64,000 nucleotides of DNA, taken from the NCBI RefSeq assembly GCF_028554725.1, contig NC_071670.1, positions 6,996,501 to 7,060,500 on the forward strand. The letters run 5' to 3'. Positions 39,401 through 51,400 of the stretch are shown here, piece by piece. The position numbers were made by a program, and so were the translations under genes. The number at the start of each line of letters is the position of its first letter. The stretch's first letter is position 1. The DNA comes from Zeugodacus cucurbitae. Lineage: Eukaryota; Arthropoda; Insecta; Diptera; Tephritidae. The notes below the pieces were generated by a model. That model was not told the DNA's origin and did no database searches. It was given only the letters and a program-made list of their open reading frames with translations.

Positions 39401-42400
39401 ATATATAATCTGTATTTAACAATTTTAAACGTCACTACGTTCTCTTATCGTTATGCGGTTTTATACTTTTTACATTTACCGTTAACTAATGAATTTTGAA
39501 ATTCAAAGTTGAAAGTTGAAAGTTACAACAATACTATCAAATTCTTACTGTCTGTATCTGTTATGCTCACAGTTTCACAAATAAATTGATTACAAAAAAG
39601 AAATAAATTCAACTGTTTTAAGCTTTTAAGGCAACTCACTCTCTCTCTCTCTCTAAGTTATGGAGGCTTTAAGGTAATGTTAGCTCGTTTAAGTTTATTT
39701 AATGTATGTAATCATATGATAAGACGAAAAAGTGAGTTTATAACGTATAAACTTGTTAAAAGCTCTCTACACTTAAAATAATTAAAATGAGCTTAAAAGC
39801 TTCGAAAAACCGAAGAGCTCGAAAAAGCTTTTTTTGAATAACAAAACAGCCTGATGCTAATTTTAGCGTTCTAACTTGTTTTTTACAGAAAAATAACGAT
39901 TTTTGAGAAACATATACATATGTAGGCCTAACCAACAACACACTGACATATCCACTGAAAAGTGACATACAGTTAGAAATTGTGCGCTTTTTGCTGTTTA
40001 CTTTGTTTTAAGCGCTCATTTATAAAATATTATTTCATTGAATAGGTTCTAAGTTTTTTGCATGCACTTTTATTAAATTAAAAAAGTTAAGCTATTTTTT
40101 ATAAAAATATAAGTAGGTTTTGAAAACTTTCTTACGGTCTTCCGTTGCTCAGTAATACTTTTTAGGCGCTTAAATAACATTTAATTTAATTTAAGTACAC
40201 TGAAAGAAATTTACACACACTTATGAAGAAATTTAAGCATTTTTTAGACAAAGCAAAAATAAAATAGACTAATTATCAATTAGTACTTAGTACTCGAAAT
40301 AAAGGACTTTCATATTTTTGGAAATACTCTCACTAGCATTTAATATACTAGTAATGCTGCAGCAAACAAATATGGGCACGTTTTCAAATTCTCTAAATTA
40401 TTACGCCTAGCGGAAATATAAAAAAATAAAAATATTTTAGCAAAAATTATGATTTTAAATATTTAGAAACAACACCACAAATGCTAGTCTCTTTATTTGC
40501 AATAAGAAATTATATAAAATAATTTGCCATTGCTTTTTGACTAACTTTGCATTTTGTTTTTCGCAGTGTATTTTACAATAATTTAGCGCTATTTTGAGTT
40601 TTTCAGGCTTTTTAATATTTAATTTTTGAATTTAGCTGATTATACATATATATAAGTAAAAAACTAAATGTGTGCTTTTTAAGCTTTTTAAGTAAACTTT
40701 CATTCAAAAATTTTAATTTCTTTTTTTTTGCGCTGAAAGCTTAAAAAATGCCTTTTAATTTTATTATTTTGCTTTGATCGTAATTTTGGCACTTTATTGT
40801 GACGTCTTTTCAGTTTTTGTTGAGGATAAAAGAACCTGCACAGAGAAAAATTAGTTCTTAATTTTCCTTCAATTTTTTTTTATTGTTTATTTTTAAAGAA
40901 TTCTGCAAAATGCTGCATCTAAGGCCAGTAAATAGTTTGAAAAAAAATATATAATATAATAAAAAAAATATTTTCAAAAAATAAAACTAAATTTCAAAAT
41001 ATATTATATATTCTTCCGTGCAACAAGTATTTGCAGAAAAATAGCGAAATTTTTTAAATTATATTCAAAAATAATTCATGAGTTCTTTGATGTAAATAAA
41101 TTGAAAGAAATATTTTTCTGATAAAAACAATTCGGGATTACGAAAAAATTACTAGAAAACTTTCAAAAAGTAAAATGAATATTTCAAAAATATGTATGCT
41201 TATATTCGTACAAAATGAACAGGTAACAAATTATCGAAACAAGAAATTTGCGGGTTTTCGAAAAAATTTTGACGATAAAAAAATAGTTGTCACCTTTCAG
41301 TCTATGTCAGTAATCGCCTATATTAAGCTTTGCAATTTAAAAAAAATAATATTAATATTTTAAAACTATGCTTATTTTCGTACACGACGAACAGATAACG
41401 AATTTTGAAAAAAAAAAATTTTCTGCGATACACTTAAAAAATTGTTGCCACATATCGGTCTACATCAGTAAACGCCAATAAAAAGTTATGATAGTATATT
41501 TATAACTTAATTTAAATCAATTTATCTTATAGCGTTTTTTGACAGGAGCTAATTGATCAATTAACCGGCCTCTGCTCGATTAAAACGCTTATTAAGATCG
41601 ATTTACCATATAAAATAAAATCTACATTTGTTTTCAATTGAATTTTAATCGACTTGAAAATCAAATGCAACTCTGCGACAAAGACGTACGATACAGGTAC
41701 TTTGTCTGTGATTGGCTGCATTTTTTTTTTAGACAAAAAACGCTACGATAGATGTCGCTGCTAAGTAATATTAATCAATTGATGAAACTTACCAACTTCT
41801 TATGAAAAGCAAAAACAAAAATATATAACAGCTGATCGGTTTTCGAGTAGGGGGCCTGCTACACTTTCAATATGTATCGTGATATTTGGATCGCGATCTA
41901 TATTAAATATTGATGGATTACTTCGCGACAGCTAGACGTGCAATATATATTTTGTCAATATTTATACGATGTTGTTAGTGTTTTCATAAGAAAAAATATT
42001 TTAAAAATTTATTTGTTTAATTTTGCGTACATTTTTTCATAAAATTTCGGAAGAAAACCTAAGAAAATCATGTTTGGCTATTGTTTTTGGTCCCACAGCA
42101 ATTCATTATATGTATCCAATATTTGGACGTTATCAAACAACCTTTGGCAGATGAGTTGCATAGCTCTGGCAAAGATTCTATTGTAAACAGTATAATTCAT
42201 GTTCATTTATTAGAATAAAGTTAATTTTAAAATTTTGGCACTGTTGTAACTATTTCACCAATTCGGACTTGTAAATTACAAAATATGCTACACATTCAAT
42301 ATTTATCACGCGATCCACGATCTGCGATCTGGATTTCAAAATATTTAAATATTTTGTGATATGGATCGTGATCCATCAATATTGCATGCTAAACGTTCAA

Positions 42401-45400
42401 TAAATATCGCGATACAGGAAATATAACAATAAATACTGTACACGTTCAGTATTCAGGCGCCTAGCCGGCAGTAGAAAAGGCAAAAAGGGTTTCTCAATAA
42501 AAATTTTAATTGATTAATGAATTTGGCTGTCTAAAAACGCTATTACTGATCCCGAAATTTCGAGACTGGTAAAGGGGATTTCGGAAAATTGTAAAAATAT
42601 TCGTTAATTTCCATAAAAAAAAAATTTAAAAGATTTAGTGATGTTTCATAAATCACGAAAAATACTTTTAGCTGTTAATGAAATAATTATATTTGCTTTT
42701 AGAAATTAAAAAAAAATCTGTTTTAGACGCAAAAGCTTTGCAGAATTTTTTATACATTTAAAATTTATAACAGTTATTTATATGTACTCCATATTTTTAA
42801 TGTCTGCATTATATGTATAACGGTATTATTTAATATTTTTTAATTCTATTTTTGTATATATTTACTTAAATACTTGTTTTTCGTTTGTATATTTATTGTA
42901 AATATTTATGTATGTAAATTATATTATATTTTTCAGTATTTCATATTAAAAAAAAATTATATTATTTTTGTATTTTTTTACGTTGTACAACACTATGCTC
43001 TATTTTCATTTCCTAGTCGTGTCTGTTAGTCTTTGTTCAATTAAATATACTAAACACTTGTTCTAAGTATATTTGCTAATACAAAAATTCTTTCATTTGT
43101 TTTTGTTTTTCTCCTCGACTACACCAAAACGTGCCTGTAGATTCTAACGCAGGAGGATTGGAATGTCGTACTATTCAATGGCATGGAAAAGACAAGTCAT
43201 TGGGCCGCATTATATTTTGTGGCGCTGATGACATTCGGCAATTATGTGCTATTTAATTTGTTGGTCGCCATTTTAGTTGAGGGATTCAGTTCAGAGGTAG
43301 AGTTTTGCAATAACAAAAATATTTTTAAAAAATTTCCAAAAAAAAAATATATTTAAAAAATTTAAAGCAAGTTAGAAATAATTAAAAAAAAAATAGAAAA
43401 AACTTAAAAAAAAATTTAAAAATATTTGAAAAAAAGTTAAAGCTAGAAAATTTTACTTTCTCTGTAAGAAAATACATTTTTGTCAAATCGCCGGTGCTAT
43501 AAATAATTTTCCACACAATTTTTTCTCGTACAACAAACAATGCATGGCTTTGGCAAATTTTCGCTTCAACAATTTATTTATTCAAAATATTTATGCAAAT
43601 TATTTATGCACTTAAAATGTTAATGTAAATATACACATATATTATATAACTGTAAAAAATATATATATTTATAACTAGCAACCCGCTTTTGGTCCACCGT
43701 ATGTACGTATATGTACGCCTTTTATCCTAGCGCACCCCAATTAATATTATAGCGAGTGAAAAATTGTTTTGTGGAAAATTATTTATGCCAGCCAAGGTTT
43801 TGTACGGATTTCACGTATTTCATACGTACGTAACGTCAACAACCCAACCGCCGCCGCGGTTTCGCGCGCCTGGTTTCAAGCCATGCCCACATAAAACGCA
43901 CACACGCTCAAAAGCTAAAAAAAAGCTTGAAGCTTTACCTCCTTTAACTAGCTTACAATAATCATATAAATAAGTTTGTGTAATTGTAAGAAGCGTTAAC
44001 ACCCATCCCCCGACCACACCATAACAATATGTGCCTTCCGCCTCCCCGCTGAGCCGCGTTTACGCGTGTGTGCGTCTCAACTGTTTTTTGGCGGCGCGTC
44101 GCGTTTGCGTGCGGCTGGCGAAAATTCTAATTCTTTGAATTCTCTGATTCCCTCAGCGAAATGAACGTCGCGAACGTGAACAACGTGAGTTGGTGAAAAA
44201 GCTACGCGAAGAAACGTTGGCGGAGAATTTCAGCGATGCTATGTACGATGATTCGCGTAGCAGTGAAGCGGACTCAACATCGACTAATGAAAGTTACTAT
44301 GAGGTACGAAATCGTTGGCATAGCGCCGAGGATGTGCGAAAAGTAAGTAGAGTTCAAAGTTCAAAACTAGCTAATAAACTGTGTATGAGAGAGAGCATGA
44401 ATGAAAGCGATAGAGTGAGAGAGTTTGACTGTGAGCGAGTGCGAAAGTAAGAGTGGGTATGAAATATAAAATGTGAGTGCAAGAAAGGTCAGCGTAATTA
44501 CTGTGAATACATGTTACAAGAAGTAATCATTACTTTACTCATACTTAATTACATATACTACTCACTCATTTATGTTTATGAATTTTGATTTTAAACCTTT
44601 TATTTTATAAAATTACTTAATTTTTTTCCGCTCATTGACTAATTTGTCTTTTTCACTCAATATATTCACTTTTTCAATCTATTACACTCAAATTTTCACT
44701 CATTTTATTTTACTCTAAAAACAAATTTCACACTGCTATTCTTCATTATTATCCTAACAACCAATTCAAAAATTGATTTCAAAATTTTCACTCAATCTAG
44801 TCAGCGCTGAAAGCAGATAAGCTCATCTATTCAAGTTAATCACTCAACTTATTTTACTCTAAAATCAAATTCTAAACTGCTATTCTTAATTTTTACTCTT
44901 ACAGCAGCTCAGAAATCATTTTCACTCAAACTAGTCAGTGCTAAAAATAGAAAATCTCTCTAGTCAGGTTAATTCACTCAGATTTTCAGTGATTTTTTTA
45001 CTATTAAATCTAATTTTACACTTCTATTCTTCATTTTTTACTTTTCTAACCTACTCAAAAGCCCTTTGCAACATTTTCACTCAAACTAGTCAGCGCTGAA
45101 ACCAGTAAAACTGAGCTCAAATATTTATTTTCACTCATTCCCGCAATTCAATATACTAACTCACAGTAATTAAAAAAAAATTACTAAACCTATTTTATAT
45201 TTTATATACACTCGTGTCACAGCTACAAGACGCAACTGAGTTAATGCTGGAAACAAAGAGTAATATGCAAAAGCAACAACATCAACGCATGCTACTGCAA
45301 CCCACACAAGATTATCAAATCAATGAGAGTTATATGAGTGGTGTTGGTGGTGGAAGCAGTGGTTCGGGTAGCGGCAGTGGGCGTAAATCCAGCGATAAGG

Positions 45401-48400
45401 ATGGCAGTAGCAAATTGTCAATGGAGGATGACAAGAATAAGAATTTAAAAAAGGTAAGTGAGGTAAACAGGTAATTTAAATATGGATATACACAAAAGCA
45501 CTCAATTATCACTCTCTTTTCACTCAAGTTTCACTCAATTGTAAGTTATTATACTTTAAGTGTTTATAGTTTAATTTAAAATTAGATAATTTAATTGTGA
45601 ATAAAAGCACTCAATTCTCAATTTTAACTCAAATTTCACTCAATTGTGAATTATTTCACTAATTGAATTATTTCTGTAATTTAAATGTGAATATACACAA
45701 AAGCACTAAAATTTCACTCAAGTTTCACTCAATTGCGAAACATATTTGGTGTTATTATAGCTCAAGTGAGTTTAAGAGTACAGCTATTTACGAATAATGG
45801 AATTTTCTGCCTTTAAACTATTTTATCTTCTTTCCCTCCACAGACATATTCTATAAGAGAGCGTCGCGGTGATGCACCACGCCTTTCACGTATACGCCCA
45901 TTGCGTGAACCGCCCATAATTACTACGACCGCCGCAACGCCACAAGACTCACCCAACACCACACTCGATGGCGGCATGAGCTTTCGCAGTTGGAATCCTC
46001 AAGAAATGGAGCACACCGACGGTGGGGCTGGCAATCAGGTAAGCATGCAAGTGTGGGCGCCTGTTTGTTATGCAAACATTTTTTTTTATTTTGTGTTTAA
46101 ATATCTCCTAACTATGTTATTTAAATGAAAATACGTCGTAGATGTGTAGCAATCAAAAGGTAAAGTAAAACAGAAAATACTTTCAAATCGCTTTTGCCGC
46201 ACAAAACGCTTTTGAGTTCGAGTCTTTTGGTGCAAGCCTTTTGCATTTGTAATGATAATGATCATGCCATTTTGCTGGTTTGCGTATTTGCTAAATAAAT
46301 TTCTCATATGACTTCATGTATGCTTATTGTTCATAGCTTTCTACTGAGCTTTCGCACTTATAATGCCATTTTTGTTCTATTCTTTCTTTGTCTCACATAC
46401 AGTGTCCGAGCTCGCCGTCACTACTCAGACCACCGACCATCTTTAGCGGCGGCCAACGTTCACTCGACGAGGGCATACCGTCAATTGATCTTATACCACC
46501 ATCACCCGTATTAACGCACAAACCGTTGAATATACTTAACGCCAGTCAACTACAAGGAAGCAATACTAATCTAAGCAACTGTAATTTAGTAACTAACAGT
46601 AGTAGTTTACTCCCTAGTGCCCTAAGTAGCAATAATAGTATGCATAGTGTTGTCATCGATGATATTTCGAAGAACTCCGATGCTAGCGCATCGGGCCCAA
46701 TCTTTGTGCCAACAACAATTTCGACTGTGTCCACGCCCAGCATGCCGCAACCGACGGGCACAAACGGCACTGGCGCTAGTTCCGTTGGTGTCTCCCACAC
46801 TAATAATGGCGGTGCTGGTGGTTGTGGTGGCGGCAACGCAGTGAGCAGCATCGAGATAACGCCACTGAATGCCGCTGTTGTTACCACAGGTGTGTCGTTG
46901 TCGTCGTCCACGTCGACAGCTACTACAGCGGCAGCGTTAGTAACGCCGCCGAATGCGTCACAAGCCAGCAGCATTGAAACGCCGCCCACACTGCCGTCTA
47001 CCAACGCTTCAGCGACAATCAGCACATCGTTGTCCGGCATGCAACGTATACCGAGTTTAAAACGTTTCCGACGCAGCAGTTCGAAGCGTAAGAAGAAGCC
47101 CGCCGATGCCGGCAGTGGCGCCGAAGATGACGAACAGCAGCAGCTAAACAATGGCAGTGACAATTCTTGTCTACTTGCGCCACATAGTAATGGTGGCGGT
47201 GGCGGTACTATGCGTGCTGATGCGTTTCTCAGTCCATCACGTACGCCATCGGCTGGCGCAACACTAACAGCCAACAATCAGACGAATCAGCAAAAGACGA
47301 AAGATACCAATCGACTAAGTCCACAAAACTCTATACGCCGCTTATCTACAACACTTAGTATTGGCAGCATACCGCCGTTGGGTAGCCGTCGTGCCTCTGC
47401 GTGCATCTTTAACTCGCAACTCTATCAAAATCTCAACCAACCGCCCAAATTGTATGCACCCTCAGCGGCACATCGGCGCATGTCTTCATTTGAGTTGGCC
47501 TTCAGCAAGAGTTCACAGCTAAATTTGCATAATTTGGAAGCGAATCGCAAGTCAATGTCGTACACGAATTCCAAACTCGATTTGGATAAGTGGCAGAAAT
47601 CGTATATGAATCTGCCCGAGCCGGATATGTTGCAACAGTACATACAGGAGCGTGAAAAGCGTAAGGGTTCTATTAGTCATTACTCGCGACAACAGCAATC
47701 GCAGCAGAAGCAACAAAAAGATAACGAGCTTGACGAACCACAATATTTGAGTGCAGACCTCAATTCACGTATGCAGAGCTCTGGACATATGAGTAAGCTA
47801 AAGATGCTCATCGAACGTTTAAAACCGACAAACCTCACCGAACAAAGAGAGTCATACTCGCTGTACATATTCGCGGAGGACAATAGGTAAGTACATGAGT
47901 TCAAGATCCGGTCCCAAAGATTTTTTTTTTTGAGCAAAGTACTTTCAGAGGCTCTATGAAATCCCCAATATCCTATTTTTTACAATTCTGAGCCTATCAA
48001 GCTGGTTAGTTGTTTTAGCTCAGTCCAAAAGTTAAGACACCAATATCTTCTCTTCTCTCTCTCCTCTTGTAATTTACTTCTGGACGGATGGGCCTCAGCT
48101 GATCTGAGCAAGCGCTGGACAGTCACTAGTACTTGTTCTGTTGCAAGAACTTTCCTTAGTCATAAGGGTTCTAACTGGCCATTGTTCCATCGGAATTCAC
48201 GCCCAAAGCAAATCGTAAGAGGTCTAGGGAACTCTTCGCCCTAGTAAGGTCAATCTTTCATTAGTCGTAGGTAAGGTCAAACTTTCCTTAGTCATAAGGG
48301 TTCTAACTGGCCATTGTTCCACCGGAATTCACGCCCAAAGCAAATCGTAAGAAGTCTAGGGAACTCTTCGCCCTTAGTAAGGTCAATCTTTCATTAGTCG

Positions 48401-51400
48401 TAGGGGTTCTAACTGGCTATTACTCTCTCAGGATTCACGCGGTTAAAATAAAAAATTTACTATCGCTAACTGAAGATGCTGATTGGAGGAGGATGAGATA
48501 GAATATTTCAACATTTCATTTTAGAATGCACCAACTTTGCGAGAACGTTTCTTTCTTTCACTTTTTTGTACACCCGCGCTTATTAGGGGGATATAGAAGT
48601 AAAAAAAACCTCTGCAGATTTGTGGTAGGTTCTAGGCCCTTTGTCGATTCATAAGTTTAAGTGAGAGGATACGTTTTTAAGCATCACAATATACTGTCCG
48701 TTATAGTCTAAATGTGTTTCCTATGATGGGGAACTGCCATTGAACCTAACCTAACTTCCATTTCACTAAAAATAAAGTAAAATTTTACGCCACTAATTTG
48801 CCAAAATTTTCGTAGTGACATTTAAAATTCGTTGTAAAGCCATTTATTGCTACATTGTTGTGTGTTCTTTTCAACACTCGCATTGTGGAGTTTGGATCTT
48901 CGTAATACCAACTAGACACAATTACGAAAAGCTACTTCAACACTTGTAACTTGTAATCCGTGGCAAAAAATTACGTGGCGTAAGCCGTCAAGCCCTGCAA
49001 ATACACTCGTACTTTTTTACGTGTTGCTTCTCTACGTATTCACCTGATACTTTTTTGCCGCTTCGTCGCTCTCTCGCATTTGTGTGAGCACAATACCATT
49101 GGGAGCTTCTTTTTTTCTTGTAGCGCACAATGTGTGCAGTCAAGCATTTAAATCAGCTGCTATTTTGTAACGGCTCATTGCTAGTAATACTATTATGTAC
49201 GAGTACTATGACTACAATAAAAGCAACAACAAAAAACTCAAATGAAAATCGTAAGCCTTCTCAGCCACAATGAGAGCAATGAGATAGTTTTTTGGTAGGA
49301 AGTTTTGCATCCTGTTTGTGAAAAGCCAAACGAGCGTGTAGCTGCAGATAATACAAATACACACATGTGATATATATAGTGATTATTCGCTACGATAATC
49401 CCAGCAGTATCCAGCTGTGCATGCAACCGGTCAACAGTCAACTCAATGAGTTGTCCACCCAAGTGACCAGTCGCACACATATCCAAATAAAAAAAATCAC
49501 CAGCAAGCTTTACCGTGCTGCAATTCAAACATTTATACAGTTACATGCTCAATGCCAACGTGGGAAAATCCATTTACAACCCGTCTTACCAGTCGGCAAT
49601 GTAATTGGCCTCAAGTATACGAACAGCAGGTGGTCGGTCACAGGCATTTGTAATGCTTGATTGACCCTACAAGAAATACAATTACCGAGAAGGAGTTGAG
49701 AGTTGAGTTCCAAGTGGGACAATATATCTAAACAGACCTTTCCTAAACATAATCATTCCATTTAGAAATCCTTTAAATTCTACATAATCAAAGAACTGAA
49801 ATCTGGATCTGAGATCTGAATCAATATATTATCTCATATTGATGACCTATCTCGCTTGTACTGCATGGAAACCCTCATCTCCCTTTTTCATCGCTCTAAT
49901 ACCTAATATTTGCTTGGATGGAACCCGAAAAACTAGCGAGCTTTTTCTTTGTCTCGATTCTCTTTTTATACTGTCGAAAGCATTCCCCGACACTTCGGAA
50001 CTCTTAATCAAGCCTATCTTAGGACCTCCTCACTGTATTTGTTCAAAGGTTTCGTCCCATTTTCACGTTCTTAGATCATCTAAGCAGCACTTTTTCATCC
50101 AAGTACTAAAGATATCCAAGTTTAGTATTAATTTCCTTTATGGTAATCTAGGTTTTCTTAAGGTCTTTAGGTGTCCATTTATCGACAGTCCCCTTCGTGA
50201 TTCAAACACATGTTCCCATGTTCCCGAGACGTTCATTAAGTTAGAATTTAGTCTCTGAGATCAGAGTTCTGTTATCACTTAAAGCTTGACATAGAAGTAG
50301 TCAGCTCTTGCATTTCTCTTGCAATTCCTGTCCACATTTCCTCCATAGTATTATCTGCTTGTTCTCTCCGTGTGCCCATTAAAATTTCTTTAAATTGTTG
50401 CATTTATATTTTATTTAATTTTATTTTTTATTTTATCTTTTTTTCTTTCCACACTCAACAGGTTCCGTGAGCTGTGTACGTGGTTTGTTGAACAAAAATG
50501 GTTCGACAATGTTGTCCTGCTGTTTATCGCACTCAATTGTATTACATTGGCTATGGAACGACCAAATATACCGCCAACGAGTACCGAACGTTTATTCCTT
50601 GCCACAGCCAACAACGTGTTCACAGCCATTTTTACCGTGGAAATGCTCATTAAGGTAAGTCCAGCTTTAATACCAACAGCAACAACAGTGATAATACGAA
50701 AAGCGCTCACTAAGAAGCAAAACAATCGGTTGACCAACTCACACATTTACATACATATGTATATCCAAGGGTATGTAGCTTCTCTGACCAACCGTATCAC
50801 ATAACCTCAAATTACGAAATCACCGCAACAGCAGTCTACATACTTTTGTTAAGCCTTACACTGTCGAATCCAGTGCCTTGCTTTAATAATATTACCGTTA
50901 ACATTTTCGGTAACTAACAGTTGTTGTTGCCGGTATGGTACATACCTTGCACAGCGTGTGGATTTGACTCTCCAGCTGTGCTTTGTCCATTGTAACACTT
51001 GTCTTTGGTATTTGCCACGAGTGCTTTTGATCTTTGTGACTTTGCTTTTCGGGGAAAGTGTGTCGTTTTCGTCATGCCACTCGAATATAAACCTTTTCAA
51101 TGTTGGGTAAACGTTTGACGAACGACAAAGCAATGGATCCGACAGTCGAAGAGGTAGTTAATTAGCCAAATTGTAGTGATGTTGCTTTAAACTTGATGAA
51201 TTGAAAGGGATTCGTAGTGAAGAGGTAATTTCAAAATCAGTACGAAGGAGGAAATCGTGCGTTGGACAGGTAATGAGTTAAATGAACACTTGCGATTCGG
51301 AAGGCGATGACGACTTGGTGAATAAGAGAGAGGATGACATTTTTCTTGTTCAAATATTATGCTACAGATTTACGATGCTATAGATTTAAATAGTTCTCAA

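Larger units (their letters stand above)
36846..43140 (+). other. Intron before the domain II pore exon, 6.29 kb
   Basis: Contains A-rich sequence (37010-37040), TTTAA/ATTTT pentanucleotide arrays (37605-38110), an ATTACC-rich stretch (38515-39360), a CT run (39640-39655), AT-rich unique sequence, the nested mobile elements at 41530-42542, and further AT-rich sequence to the acceptor GTGCCTGTAG at 43131-43140. No exon was recognised. Confidence 0.8.

Noticed and set aside
46546..47277. 243-codon open frame on the minus strand
   Set aside because: It is the antisense shadow of the channel's II-III linker exon, whose Ser/Thr/Ala codon bias leaves the opposite strand open; its protein is low-complexity with no domain.
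48560..48760. Fragment of a retroelement ending in CCTAACCTAAC
   Set aside because: No coding remnants, poly(A) tail or target duplication could be identified; only a vague resemblance to dispersed fly repeats.
49839..50258. 139-codon open frame in the intron before domain III
   Set aside because: No recognisable domain or homologue, inside an intron; length is within what chance allows in this window.
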